From positions 14,973,001-15,037,000 of the forward strand of contig NC_089991.1 of the NCBI RefSeq assembly GCF_036417845.1: a DNA stretch of 64,000 nucleotides. Reading direction: 5' to 3'. How positions within the stretch are numbered: the stretch's first letter is position 1; every line of letters begins with the position of its first letter. Position numbers and translations under genes: made by a program. Source of the stretch: Apteryx mantelli (taxonomy: Eukaryota > Chordata > Aves > Apterygiformes > Apterygidae). Under the pieces are notes generated by a model, which did no database searches, had not been told where the DNA came from, and worked only from the letters and a program-made list of their open reading frames with translations. Shown piece after piece: positions 24,201 to 45,030 of the stretch.

Positions 24201-27056
24201 AGACATAACATGCTATTCTATACAGAGAATGTCTTGGATCCTTCTTAAACCTGTGTACAAAGCAGGAGAAAAGCACTTTTATTCTAAAATAATAACATCT
24301 TTTTTTGGAAGAGTTTTGTGGGTTTTCAGGCATCATCTGAGATCGTGAATTGAACTAATCAACAGATAACTGGCTATTCTCAGATGACTGTCCGTACTAT
24401 TTTTGTGAAGGTTTTGATTTACATTCTCTGGAATAAGAACATTTAAAATTGGCCTTTTTCATACAGACAGAATTATTTTTTCTAGTAAACTTTCATTCCA
24501 TCTGTTTCTGTACTGTAAGCTCTTCAGGAAAGGATTCCTGTCTTCCTACCTTCCTGTCCAGGATCCAGTACAATACAGACCATGGTGTGTTCTACCCTAT
24601 GAATAAACCAGCTATCTTCAGGGAGAGATAAAATGTAAATAAATTAGAGAACACAGAAAATGTGAAATGATTTCCGTCTTGGATCTCACATTTAAGCCAA
24701 CATGTTACAAATATGCTATACTGCACAATTTATTGCCAAGGTGCAGAGAGGAATCTTCGTTCTTTACCTGCACACTAAGGAATGAATAATCTCCTCCATG
24801 GAGAGTTTAGTCTGAATCTCATCTGACTCATCTATTTGCACATATACCAGAGTGACAGTAGATGGCTTGGGGAAAATACTTCTCTCTCCTTATTCTGTAT
24901 GACACTCTCTTGTAGGAAAAAAAAACCTAATTGGAATAAGAGTATCTGATGACCTGATCTTAAAATCAGCTCTCTGTCAGGATTTCTTTAAGCAGAATTA
25001 TTGCTCATGTTAAAATGTGTAGTGGAAACTAAGGAGGTGAGAAAGCTCAGCCAAAATGAATTTATGCTTTATCGTGCAACAGCCTAGGATAGAGAAACAT
25101 GTAGTCTGTGCCAGGCATGACTTGTCAGCTACTTTTTAATTGATTTTTTTGTCTTCTACTGTCAGATCCCTTATCAAATCTCTTAGACTCTTTTTGCTTT
25201 TCCAGCTTAAGAAACTTGTGTTAACATAAAGTGAAGAACCAGACTCCCTCCTCTCAACCTGTAACACCACCCACTCCCCTCCTTTTTGCAGTACCAAGAT
25301 ATAAAAAGGGAATGGCTAAAATTCACACTGAAGTGATGTCACCTTCTAGGCATGTCTTTTACCTTTCCCATGTGTGTAGGAGGAAATCTTCTGTGGTGCT
25401 AGTGAAATACAGTGGAAACCCAATATTTTAATGTCATTTTCTGCCCTTCAAACCTGCTTCTCTCTCTTCCACTCTTCTGCACACTTGGGACAAGATTTCA
25501 CACACGGTTCAATCCGAAGCCTCAATCCAGCAAAATCCTAAAGCGAGTAGTTGGTTATAAGCACGTAACTGCTGTCACTGGAGCCAAACAAATCCAGGCT
25601 CCAGTAGCTCACTGAGCAGGTGACTAAAAAAAGTGGAAATGCTTACATTTAAATATGTGTCAAAATGATTCAGAGAACTGGGGTGTAAAGAATAAACCTC
25701 AAAGCAAAATAAGACCATCCTGTGGAACTACAACATTTTAATGTCCACAAGATATTTATTCAGGCATTTCATGCTCTGAAAACAGGAGAAACGCACTGAC
25801 AGACAATCAATCACCTTTCTTATTTGCTGAGAATTTCTTGAAGAATAAACAGCTCACAACTACTTATGTTGCAATTTGTTAAAATGAAAATCACAATTTC
25901 AAGGCAGTCTGTTATGGTCACATTTTGCATATTCATTCCAGAATGCTTCTCTTCACTAACATATTCCTTGGGGCAGCTCTTTTACTTGTAGCTGTGTATA
26001 TGCCCAAGCCATTTTCCCTCAGGATTTGCCATCAGTCCTTTGGCAAGAGATCTCAGCAAAGCTTTAGTTTCTAAAACAAAAGATTATCATTGAGGGTAAT
26101 TTTGAACAGCTACATTTGACATTCATCACAACATCTTAACAATGAATGATAGAAAGGGCAGGTTAATCTCATACTTCAGTTCTGTGTTGGGGTGGCACTT
26201 TTTCCACGGAAAATACTGCATTATACTGTATCCACAGGAGTTTTTCATATTTTCACCCCACTCCATTGGGGAACTATTCAAAGATTTATTTATAATACCC
26301 TAAAATATGTTTTCCAATTTCAACCTCTTAACTTCCATTCCTATTGCTTTGTAATATGTCAAATAATTCTTTCATTTCTTAGTGAGTGCTGGTTATTTTA
26401 ATTCTCTTCGTGTACACCAAACCAGCTACTGTGTCTCTTCCCTCATTGTTCCAGTCCTTGCATAACCGAACTATAATTCTTGGTCCAAAACTGGCCTCAG
26501 CTTGCACTCTCTGTAGTCCAATGATTTGGCCCACTGAGCTGTTTTACTTCTCATAAATCAGACCCCATAATTTCAGTGATCTGTGAACTTTTCCCAGGTT
26601 GACTAGATGTTTATGCTAATGAGACGCCTAGAACAAAAGGCGCTAGCAAGATCCTGTCTCGCCAGGTTTGTTTTATACAAAGAGACATATTCTTCCTCGT
26701 GCTACACATAATGGCTTGATATCCAAAGCTTTAAATTACCGTTTTATGGAAGGGTAAGGGAAAATGAGAAGAGGGTGAATTATTTTGTTTCTACAGTATT
26801 ATATCGCAAATTCTTGTCTAACTTTTGATGTACAATTCTCCCAAACTTTTATTCTGTTGAACACAGTAATGATATTGTAACTGTTTAATAACCAGCTTCA
26901 GATATATTGGATGTAATATAGAGAATATGTGTTCTGATAATTACTAATTTCAGTAATAGTCTTGCTTTTAAGGGAACGGTAAGAATATACCTATCAAGTT
27001 CTTGTACTGCAAGATATTACATCATGAGAGTTTCCCTATTTTCTGAATTAATATAG
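21226..27056 (+). other. GABRA1: Intron between coding exons 3 and 4
   Basis: 5.8 kb of AT-rich sequence. I see no gene, no recognisable mobile element and no long simple repeat. Confidence 0.9.
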
Positions 27057-28938
<1,882 letters not shown>

Positions 28939-29021
28939 ATTGACTGTGAGAGCAGAATGTCCAATGCATTTAGAAGACTTCCCTATGGATGCACATGCTT
29001 GCCCCTTGAAATTTGGAAGCT
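28939..29021 (+). CDS. GABRA1: GABRA1 coding exon 5: the Cys loop
   Basis: Encodes residues 159-187. It contains Cys166 and Cys180, separated by 13 residues that include the Phe-Pro-Met-Asp core: the disulfide-closed loop that names the receptor family and couples ligand binding to the pore. The 83-base size is standard for this exon. Acceptor GTTATAG, donor AGCT followed by GTAAGT. The last base starts the codon for Tyr187, a loop B residue. Confidence 0.98.
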
Positions 29022-32000
29022 GTAAGTTTATTTTTAAATTGAGGTTTCTCCCTTTTAAGGCCACTTTACAAAAGTATTTTGCAACTGAGCAAACCTCAAG
29101 GTTTTAAATCTTGTGTATTTTTCACTCTTCTTGCAGGGTTGTATTTTTTTTCTTATATACATATTTAATATAATGAACCTCTTCTATGTATCTTAAATAT
29201 CTTCCAGTGTCATGCCTGGACATTCATAAAGGAGAAAAATGACTGCACTCCAAACATGTAGAAACTGAGTTATAGTTTGACACATAGAAAATATTGTTAA
29301 CCTCACAGTTGCTTTATTTTGCTAAGTGACAAAATTGATATTACAGGACAAGTAATATAGACCATGGATAACTGAAATGATCTAGGTGAAAATAATTCCC
29401 CTCCCATAGTCTGGGCAGATTTTGAACAAAATTTTGTATAATATTATAAAATGTTCGTATTATATTTTTTTAAAAGTTCGAACTCAAATGAAGATGTCAA
29501 CATGCCACAGAAAATGGTAATCATATGACATTTCTGCAAGTGAAAAATCTCATAAGAGAGTCCTATGCTTGCAAGATTTTTAATCTTAATTTAGAGAACA
29601 CACTGGACAAAAACTAATGCAATTGAAATTCCATGTAATAACTGACACTACTTTCAGTAAGTCCAGAATTTTCCCCAAAACTTTAATTCAAATAAACAAC
29701 CAACATGACATTGATCCTTGGAAACTTAACTAAGTATATTAGTTCAAGAATTAAGTAAAAAAAAAAAACAACCCTTCAACTCTTTAAATAAAAAAATATT
29801 AGGAACTGTTTTACTTTGGTTGCTTCAGCACAAACAAGGAAGACAAAATGAGTGGAAAATGTAATAGTGTACAAATTGTTTCCTCAATGGCTATTTTTTT
29901 CCAGTAGAAATTGGTCATTTCACTGATAATGGGTACTTAGTGGCTTGATCTATTTTAGAAGTCAACAAACAAAACACCCAATTCATTCTTCACAGGGTAC
30001 CAGACAGGGTGATAATTTACTTTGGGCTGAATAGCTAGCTCTATGTTTACTATGAAAAAGGACTGATATGTTGTCTTTAAAGAGCTACTAGTCTCCTAGA
30101 TAAGATTTAGAGAACAAAAAGCTCATACAAACTTGGAGGATAACTGACAAGAGTAGTTTACTACTTGGATGTTAAATTTTCTGACAGCACTTCCAATAAA
30201 TCTTTCCAAATCTCCTGTAAAACAGAAGGGAAAAAAAGAAGCCTTCCTCCAACTAATAAAGGGCAAATAGCTGCAGTGGTTCCTCCATCAGTAACAGCAA
30301 ATCTGTGCTCCTGGGATCCCCTGCGAGTACCAGTTAGATCGGGAGTGAGTTTCTTTTGAATTGCACAATACAGAGCATATGCCAGATGTATTCTGGATCT
30401 GGGAGGTGCTAATACAAAGTTCAACCATCAACAGTTTTTGAACAAATGTGAACCAGCAGACTGAATTTATATAGACGGGCTAAGAAATCTATCACCATAT
30501 TCATATATCACTGAACGACAGCCTAAAACACCAGAGAGACTCTCAGATATGAATAATAGTTTCCATTTTTTTCCTGCACTCAGTTCTTTCTGGCCCACTC
30601 TGTCCCAGATTAGAGCAGTCTTGGCTCAAAAAGTGCTGGGTTTTCCAGATTACTAAAGATGTTGCCTCAACTAAATGAGAAGGAGATGCAGAAATTATGG
30701 ATGAATGGGGATAGATAATACAGATGTGAGTACAACTCCAGAACCACACCAAAGGGTAAAAACAAGACAGCAAAAAGATATTTAGATATATTGTTTGTAC
30801 CTTATGTTGGTTTCCTCTTTATCCTGCAAAATATCTTTTGTCATAATAAACATGATTTGTCTTAGAATGAACAAAACAGAAACAGAAGAAAAATAAGAGT
30901 TTTATTTCTGATTGAAAGACCATATCTTACCCTAACACCAGAGGTGATAACTGGTATTCTAAGCTCAAAGTACAGTCAAGGTCTGTCATGTTTTACAGGC
31001 TATTTTCCTTATTTGTTCTTTTGAACACTAACTAGCTACCATGCCAGCTGTCCTAAACCCACAGCAGTCCTTTACACAAGTGACATACACAAAATGAACA
31101 ACTCCAAATGCTGGGGAGGCCATGGGACCAAAGCAAGGAGTTCTCACGGAAACTCTCCGCTCCCCTGCTAATCTCCGGGGAGTTTCTCACCCGGGACTGG
31201 CACGATGTGGAGCAGGGTGCATTCTGCAGCATGCTCTTACTGCAAACGCTGCACAGACACTTCACAGCCCAGAACAGGGCCTTAAACCTGGACCTCTCCC
31301 CTCCTTCTCATCAGATTATACATCGCAAGTGTCAGATTATAGAGTATTTCTGTCTCAATTACCATTTAGTTATTGATATAAATAGAAATATCTCCCGCTG
31401 GACTCAGGCAGGGTATGAAAATGGGACTCACAGTTGTACATACAAAAAGAGAGTAGGTCTTATGTTTAATTATTGCTTTTTCAGGGGGAATTGAATTTCA
31501 ATATTTTGGGGCATTTCTATCAAATAATTTAAGCAGTTTATAAAATTCATCCTAATAGACTGAAAAATTATCTGAAAGAGACTTTTAGTTGTCATGAAAG
31601 CCACGCTTTAAGCACAGATTACAATATTACACTTAGTAACGCCGCAAGGTAGTGTCTGCCCAGCATTCTTTGTTTTGAATTAACCTGAATAAGGGTTTTT
31701 CCATGTCCTCCAGTTATTCCTCACATGCTGGAGCTGGATCCAGAAGGGCCTCGTGTTGATGGCATGGCACATGTCTCCCATGGCCTCTACCCACGCTGGA
31801 GAGGCCAATAAGTGCTTGACCTAGCTCCAAGGCTAAAGTGATTTGCCAAAATAGCAGCTTAAGCTAGAGGTTATTCCAATGTAAATTCAATGTGACAAAT
31901 GCTAAAGAGGCTTCTGGAACAACAAAAAGCCATATGTTGGCAAAAGCAAAATCAGAAAGGCAGCTGCTCTCCTCAGCTCTTCCCACAAGAATCTGATTGT

Positions 32001-32040
32001 CAGCTTGGTTCACGACTACCCATTTAAAACCAAGGCCACT

Positions 32041-32275
32041 CCGGAAAGCAGCTGGGATACGAGCGGAAGGATGTTTTGTGTTGCTGCTTATGCAGTACGT
32101 GAGTCAGACACTGAGGTCGGGAGGGAGAACAGAGACTCCGCAGTGCCAACAGGGAACCCAACGTGCCGGTCCTGGAGTTGCAGGGCCAGCCAAGCTCGCT
32201 GGCTCCCCGTCTGGTGGCTCTCAGCAGGTCAGAAAGCAGGCCCCTGTCTTCCAAACTACTCTCGAGCTTCAGAGT
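32041..32275. other. GC-rich islet in intron
   Basis: GC-rich block with scattered CpG in otherwise AT-rich intron. Open frames run through it on both strands but resemble no protein I know. Confidence 0.4.
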
Positions 32276-32786
32276 AGGTAAAATGCTGGAAACTGACTGT
32301 TAACATTGCCATTCGTCCTTTATGTGACTAGATTAACAGGCAAATGCTTGTACTTATTGAGGCCATTGTTTTTAAGGTCACAATTATTAAGATGTAGATT
32401 TGCATTTCCCACTGCTTCCAGGAAAGCTATATGTTACAGTGCTTGGGGAATATGAAAGCTGAGGGCAAAAGCTCCCTTCTACTTCAATAATGCAGGAGCA
32501 AATGCCATGCAATTAACTGACTAGTGCACCCCACCCAGCGCCACCTCTGCAATTACTAACTGTTCTCGCTCACACTGGTAAGATAAAATTATTAACTCAC
32601 AAATGAGGTCAACTGAATCAGATTCCTTCTCTCCCCTTCCTGTTCACCACTCCTGAAAGTGCACAGGGGAAATCTTATCCTGCAGGTAGCAGTCAGTTAG
32701 TTACCTAAATATACATGTCCGCTGCCATTTTAGCTGCACTAAGCCAAATGGCCTTTGGTGGGTGCAAGCTTTATGTAGGTGCTGGT

Positions 32787-32806
32787 CACGTGTTCGGTCC
32801 CACGTG
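32787..32806. promoter_or_regulatory. Pair of CACGTG E-boxes
   Basis: Two perfect CACGTG palindromes at 32787-32792 and 32801-32806 with an 8-base gap. CACGTG is the core site for USF, MYC/MAX, MITF/TFE and CLOCK/BMAL1 proteins. This is a motif match only. Confidence 0.35.
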
Positions 32807-33751
32807 TATGTCCTGGGTACTTGTAGATGTCCGAAACACACTAGGTGCCTGTCTGTAGACGAGTAATTCCCACCCGAACCTCTCAGAGTGGGAGCTGTCA
32901 GACTGCCGATACAGCAAACTGGCAGAAGAATTTTACAATGGGACTAGGAAAAAAATCCTTATGTATAGTTTAATCCCTGCATAATAACACACTAATAACA
33001 ACACAAAACACCAGGAAGGTATATGCAGCACCGTAGATACAATGCTACTGAGTTGTCTATATAACATACGAGACTAATCAGGATTGTAGAGTCTACAGTG
33101 TTTCTCTTTTGCTTTGTTCAGGGCTTGAATAAGGGCAAACAAAGAAAAGAACTTTCTGCATTTTCCAGAAATAAGCAAAGCAGAAAAATACCTCCATTGT
33201 AATTTAAAACCACTTGAGCCTAGGCAGCCTCAGAAATGTCTGCTCTGCTTGTTATTCAGCAAGGGCGGTCTGAGGTGGGAACAACAAAACGGAGAGCTCT
33301 AGCCAGGCTGGTGAAGAGGAAATCGCTGAAGCTACTCAGAGAGGCTTATTTTCTTACAGTGGCCCAGTCAACACCACAACGAGTTGAAAAGGCTGGGGCG
33401 CATCTTTCTTGACTGGGCTTTAAGGTTAGAAAAACAGCTGGGGTCCTTGTCTACCCGAGAGACTCCCCATCTTACTGTCCCTTCCGATTACTCAGATTTT
33501 ATACAGGTAGGAATGACATAAGGGATGGAAAGATTTTCATGCCATTGAGGACAAAACTTTAGTCAGCCCTATAGTAGATGTTTAGCTAATCATGATATGG
33601 ATAGACAAATAAAATCAATAGTATTTCCCATAGATAAAAAGTTCGAATAAACGAGCTGTGGGTTCTCTACAGAAAATTAAAGAGAATTTAATATCCAAAT
33701 TACTGCTCAAATGTTTTTTTCTGTTAAAGCTATATCAGAAATAAAAAGTGA

Positions 33752-39585
<5,834 letters not shown>

Positions 39586-39738
39586 GGGAATATGTTGTTA
39601 TGACTACGCATTTTCATTTGAAGAGAAAGATTGGTTACTTTGTCATTCAGACTTACCTGCCATGCATCATGACAGTGATTCTGTCACAGGTTTCCTTCTG
39701 GCTTAACAGAGAATCTGTTCCAGCAAGGACTGTATTTG
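39586..39738 (+). CDS. GABRA1: GABRA1 coding exon 7: pre-M1, M1 and start of M2
   Basis: Encodes residues 235-286. Tyr237 completes loop C. Residues 244-249 (FHLKRK) are the pre-M1 linker, about 250-273 form membrane segment M1 with the conserved Pro260, and Asn275-Arg276-Glu277 form the short M1-M2 turn. M2 begins near Val279-Pro280-Ala281-Arg282, the cytoplasmic mouth that contributes to chloride selectivity. Acceptor GTTTTTAG, donor TTTG followed by GTAAGC. Reading through the donor gives a spurious tail that ends soon after. Confidence 0.98.
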
Positions 39739-39923
39739 GTAAGCAAAACCTATGCACTGTTTGGTAATGGTATGCCAAATACGTATCAGAAATGTTATGG
39801 TAAAGTAAGTTATGTGATATTAGAGAACAGCATGAGCCTGTACATAGTGCCATGCACAATAGTTAACATTTCATTGCAAAGATGTAGCAGAAACTGATTT
39901 TTTAAGATCTAAACTATTTGAAA

Positions 39924-39990
39924 TTGGTTGTAAAAAGAGACCTGAAAATATCTTGAATGATCTAGTCCAGTTCTACTTTTCTAAAGCAAG
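39924..39990 (-). mobile_element. CR1-like LINE fragment (3' end, old)
   Basis: The + strand reads GGTTG...GAGACCTG...ATGATCTAGTCCAG...CTAAAGCAAG. The order and spacing resemble the reverse complement of the 3' end of avian CR1 LINEs (GGTTGGA, GGGACCT, GATCATCTAGTCCA, CTAAAGCAGG). The element would therefore lie on the - strand. It is diverged, truncated and non-coding. Confidence 0.5.
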
Positions 39991-40480
39991 TATATACATA
40001 AATGTAAATAATACACATGTATAATAAACATAAATAAATAAAAAGGGGAAACAGTAGCAATGACATTCGTGGCAGAGACTGACAAAAAGGTTTTAATCAG
40101 TGAGTGTTGGCCACTTGACATGCTTAGGCCATTTGAAAATGCTCATCTTAAACATCTTTTTGTATAATCCCTTTTGTACACTGCTGCTAAAGGTCTGTTC
40201 AAATCAGTGACAAAATTTATTATCCTTAGGTGGTGAATAGATTCAGTCAATGAATGCAGTTAGAGAATCTAAAGGACTCTTCAGTTATACAGTTGGTCCC
40301 TGGTGTTTTAACCACTGACTACAAATGCTTATTTTAAAATTAGAAACAAACAACTAGCACATTCTTTGGAGATATTAATCCGTGACAGGTATATAATTAA
40401 AAAAAAAAGATGTAACAAAAGTTCTGATAAAGAAAATAGAACATGAGATTTCTCCAGCGTGACCCAGCCTTTTTTGTGCT

Positions 40481-40640
40481 GCTCAGGTGGGGCCGGAGGG
40501 GTGCAAACCGGCCAGGCAGGCTGCCTCTGCCCCCCGTTTCCCTCGCTCCGTGCGGGGCTGCTGGCTACAGAGCTTGTCCGTCTACACCAGACAGAGCGGG
40601 AGAGCCACAAGGCCTGATCCCGAGAAACACCGAGACCCTG
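40481..40640. other. GC-rich islet in intron
   Basis: GC-rich patch inside AT-rich intron, with CpG sites but no recognised exon. Open frames of 76-112 codons cross it and look compositional. Confidence 0.45.
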
Positions 40641-42397
40641 AGACTCTCGCTGAACAAGAGCTATTTTTATTGACTTTTTCCAGGCACTTTCTACAGCTGT
40701 GCTTTAGTTTCCTAAAGCCTCTGGAAATGAGCCACAACTTGCACACCCTTAGACCTTATGGAACGAGCAGAGGCCTTCTGCTAGTATACAGTTGTGAGTT
40801 TAGAGAAGAACAGCTTAAAGCATAATATAATTTAATTTGTTTTACATAATATCATTTAGATTAAAATCTGAAATCAGTTCTGAAGTTTTATCATTGACTC
40901 TACTGAGAATTGATATGGGACTCTTAAAGGACTCAAGGCTATTAAAATTGTAACTATTTTATCCCCTTTGACCATGTCATTTAAAAGGAAATGTCAGATT
41001 GGCAATTTGCAATGCTGTAATTCTTTGTCCCTAGATGGAAAACAAAATTTCCTAGTCTCTCAGTGAATAACGAATAGTACTGTATGATGTTGAAGCTGCC
41101 ATCTTTACAGGCTCAAGAACCCACACGTCTAAAAGTTTTCCTTTTAGAAGACAGTTATTTAGTAATCAGGGTTGTGTTTATTTGGTCATAATGTATCAAG
41201 ATGGGAGCTTTTTCATTCCCTAATAGCACTGGAAAAATGTCTCTCTATATTTTGCATGAATATATGCATACACAGAAGAACAGCTTACATCTTTTAGCCC
41301 ACTTACCACTGTAGATAAAACAAATCATAAATCCTATTTTGCTACTACATAAGAGGAACATAAGCTCACTAGTAATGAGTCAAAGACAAGATTAAGTTGT
41401 CTCCTAGGGAAGAGAAATTGCATCCTCATTAGGCACCAGTAATTCAAGGTCTTTACACTAGTATGTAAATATATCATTCATTATTTGGCCTTTTTTAGGC
41501 CACTGCACATTTTCACTAGCACTCATTGCAGTCAAAATAAACTTGCAAGAGACATTTAATACATGACACTGCAGTTGTCAAGGTAACTTGTGAACATGTG
41601 ATTTGATGTAAATGTCTAGCCTGCATTGTAGAGTTTTTTCAAGCATCTGTAAGTGGCGTGAATTCAACACAGTCCTGCTGCTCGCAGTGAAAGCTCCATG
41701 GCTAGTGAAGGGAAAAGGTTCAACAGCAGTATGAAGCTCTGATAGCAGAAATCCAGATTGCTTTATCATTGTTCTTACATATCTTCTTTGCTATTTCTAG
41801 GGCATCGTGAATGAAGGGACAGAAATTTGTAAAACCATCAGTTCAAATAAATGTAGTATCACATACAGCTAATTGAATTTGTGCATACGCTTGAAGGAAC
41901 AACATACACTAACATTTACTAAATAAATTGTTTTGCAATAATCAGGCTAATTAACATGAAAACAATACTTCCACAGTTTTCTATCTAAATATCTTAGAAT
42001 TGTTGCAAGAAGTAAAAATGTGGAACTGCTAGAGCTGTAGGACAATTCACAGGGCTTGGATAGGGAACAGCAAAGGTGATTCTCCAAATTTCATGAAACT
42101 TAAGTAGCAACCAGTCCCCAACTCAAAATATTATTCTAATTCCAATTTTTGAAATCAGATTCTACTAAAACATTGCCAAAGAATAAAAATATGAAAGAGG
42201 TGTTTCAAAGATCCCTCATTTCCACAGAACTTGAAGTCTGATACCCCCAGTCAGCAACTGAATTTAAGCAGGGAAGTCCAAAAGAAATAGGGAGGGAGAA
42301 GGGAGAAACAGGGGTTTCCCGTCTATTGTAATAGTTGCAAAATTAAGCACAAAATATAGCCAAAGATCTAAAGACACTAAAACTATCTGCTTTGCAG

Positions 42398-42600
42398 GAG
42401 TGACAACTGTGTTGACAATGACAACGCTGAGTATCAGTGCTCGCAACTCTCTCCCCAAGGTGGCCTACGCCACAGCCATGGATTGGTTCATAGCAGTGTG
42501 CTATGCCTTCGTGTTTTCGGCACTCATCGAATTTGCAACCGTGAATTACTTCACAAAGAGAGGTTACGCATGGGACGGCAAAAGCGTCGTTCCCGAAAAG
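42398..42600 (+). CDS. GABRA1: GABRA1 coding exon 8: M2 pore and M3
   Basis: Encodes residues 286-353. It completes the M2 helix lining the chloride pore ([15 protein letters not shown]), with Leu291 at the 9' gate position. Next come the M2-M3 loop with Lys306, M3 at roughly 313-334, and the beginning of the large cytoplasmic loop ([15 protein letters not shown]). The M2 sequence is essentially invariant among alpha subunits. Acceptor TTTGCAG, donor GAAAAG followed by GTAACG. The third-position GC content of this exon is visibly higher than that of the other exons and continues into the CpG-rich start of the next intron. Confidence 0.98.
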
Positions 42601-42990
42601 GTAACGCTGCTTACCGCGTACTGCAACAGGTCGTAGCGTGTCACGCGCGGGCGCTACGTCTGGGCTTTCACCTGTTAGAGCTTCTGCGCAGTTTAACTAA
42701 GTTTACCAAAGGAGCTTCCTCACATGACCGTGCTGGCATCGCTGTGCACAATTTGTCTGTCACCCAGTACGCTGAAAACGCTTGTTTTCTGCAGTTAATT
42801 CCAATGGACAGTGGTTATATTCAGCAGTCAGGCAGCCGAGCGCTGTGCAACAGAAAAGGGGGCCCAGTTCGGTCCTGTGCCTCAGGCACGTGAAACGCTA
42901 AGTGGCAGAGGGCAGCGCTAGGGGAGAGAGACCACGCGCTACCTCCTCGGGGGGCCACGCTTTGCTAACGATAGTTACTTAGCACCGACT
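42601..42990. other. CpG-rich start of the last intron
   Basis: CpG density stays high directly after the donor of coding exon 8, with CACGCGCGGGCGC near 42641 and further CpG sites to about 42960. A frame of 136 codons crosses exon and intron in a frame different from the GABRA1 frame, so it is not read as a gene. Confidence 0.5.
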
Positions 42991-44435
42991 ACCCAGACAC
43001 ACAGACTTCTAACGTACTGGATGATATTTAATGCTACTGATCATTCCAAATTTATGCCCATTCTGCTATTTTTTGCAGAGAAAAAGCTTTTTGCAAACAT
43101 CCATTGAGATTTTGACTTCTGTGACTGAACAGAAAGAAGATAAATGGGGATTTTTTTGAGGGAAGGAGACTGATTCTCTGCTGTACAAGCCAGGGAAAAC
43201 ATGAGTGCCTCAGTATAAATATAGAAAAAAATCTTGTGGCTGCTGTATTTTACAGTTTCCAAAGTATATTTCTTCTCAACGTAGAGGAGACATGCTATCA
43301 TCCTCCTATCGTTCCCCAATTTTTATAAAATAGAAATATCATTAGTTTTACTTCTATAGCTTATGGGAGAAACTGATTTGGGGGGAAGGGTGTATGCAAG
43401 GTTGTGCCGGGCACGTGCAACCCTGATTTGTACCTCTCTGAAGGCATCAGAGGGACATCTCACCCGCTCCGCTCGGTCTGCCATCGCAGGCTGGCCGGCA
43501 CTCGCAGGCGCACGGAGAAACTGCTGAGGACATAAAAGGGATGAAAGAGAAAGTTTTCCATTTCCTATGAATTATCGTGTCAGCCGCTTCTGTGAGGAAG
43601 CTCATTTTGGCTACTTTTTAAGAGATCTTGAAAGAGAATTTTTTACTTGTCTAATTGCTTTTTATGAACACTCACGGACTAGAGTTTCAGCAGAATAAAT
43701 ATTTGGAGGAGCAGATGTTACTCATGGTACACGAATATGTGTTTAATTCAGGAGCATAGGTCTAAATATAAATATTGGGTTTGGGGTTTTTTTTGCTATT
43801 TTAGTTGCATAAGTCATCTAATAATAAAATAGAAATGAAATTAGGACATTTTAACAACAATAACTAACAAAAGTACTGTAGAACAACTGAATGAAATAAC
43901 TTAATGAACTTATACTAATGAGCTGCACAATTGTTTGCTGGCAAATATTGAGTTTTCAGTTACTGATGATAGTTTCAATGAAAATCATTTGTCTGATTCT
44001 TTGTGGTGCTCCCATCTTCATGTTTTTTTTTTAAAAATAGATTGTATTAACAGAACAAAATCCTTAGATAGCAAGTATTGCCTTTTTTAATATAGTCTAT
44101 GTTGTAATACAGTTGTTACAATCGGCCATTTCACGTGTTTCAAAGATAAGCTGCATTTGCAGAAAAAAGACAGTAAAAACAGCGTTCAAATACTGTTTGA
44201 AACACTGCAAGATGTTACGGCTTCGCACTCCTCGCGAGGTGAGGGTCGTGGCGTGCCCTGCGGTGTAAGGCAGCAGGGACAAACCTGTCCCTGGTGGAGC
44301 GCGTCGCCGCTGAGCGCGAGGCAAAGCCAAGCCAGGCAAACCGGCAGCGACCGTGGCTTAATAACGTTTAGGGCTCCGATTAGCTGTCGTGTTACTTGTT
44401 CATAAAAAACCTGAATTTGTCATAAAATATTAAGA

Positions 44436-44672
44436 TCCTGACTGGCGTGAGGCCTGTGCGTGGATCAGACCCCTCACGGAACTGAAGTCCCCGGGGGGGC
44501 CCCTCCTCCGCGGGGCGCGCGGCCGCTCGCTCGATGCCCGACGCCCGGCCGAGGGGCAGCACGGCTGCCTTGGCGCTCGGCCGGCAGCGGGTGAGCCGCG
44601 CTCCTGCTCAGCGGCATGGCGAGCGAGCCGCCGGAGGGGGCGGCCCGAAAGCTGCCTACGGGCAGGCATACC
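44436..44672. promoter_or_regulatory. Intragenic CpG island in the last intron
   Basis: Very dense CpG block containing GCGCGCGGCCGC and a GGGGGGG run, about as CpG-rich as the promoter islands. Its position in a terminal intron suggests an orphan CpG island, perhaps an alternative or antisense promoter or an enhancer. Minus-strand frames of 66-79 codons are most likely compositional. Confidence 0.5.
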
Positions 44673-44880
44673 AAACAGCTTCCTGGCTTGCTTTTTTCCT
44701 CCTTTGAATATTTTCTTCTTCGGGTGTTTGTCTCTCCTCTTCAGCAGAAATATTCTAAGATAATTTGAAGCTTTTCCTTAGCCTCAAGCTAGGCTGAATA
44801 CTCTTTTCCTGAAATAAAGAGCATCTGCGGCACAGGCAGCATCTGAATCCCTTTTCTTACAAAGTAACAGAAATTCAGCG

Positions 44881-45030
44881 TCGCAGCCCCCATGTCCTTG
44901 CCGCGCGGGGCTCCCCGGCACTCGAGCCAGCCTCTGCAGCCCCCTCGCCCCGATGCGCTTGCACCTCCCGCAGCCCTGCTGCTCCCTGACACGCTCTCCC
45001 CTTCAGCAAAAGGGGTTTTGACCAAAGCTT
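44881..45030. other. GC-rich islet in the last intron
   Basis: GC-rich patch about 200 bases after the intragenic CpG island, with fewer CpG sites. No exon is recognised. Confidence 0.4.

Larger units (their letters stand above)
39739..42397 (+). other. GABRA1: Intron between coding exons 7 and 8
   Basis: 2.7 kb. It contains a CR1-like fragment (39924-39990) and a GC-rich islet (about 40481-40640). The rest shows nothing recognisable. Confidence 0.9.

Noticed and set aside
42483..42893. 136-codon frame across coding exon 8 and the next intron
   Set aside because: It is out of frame with the clear GABRA1 reading frame and runs through a consensus donor into intron.
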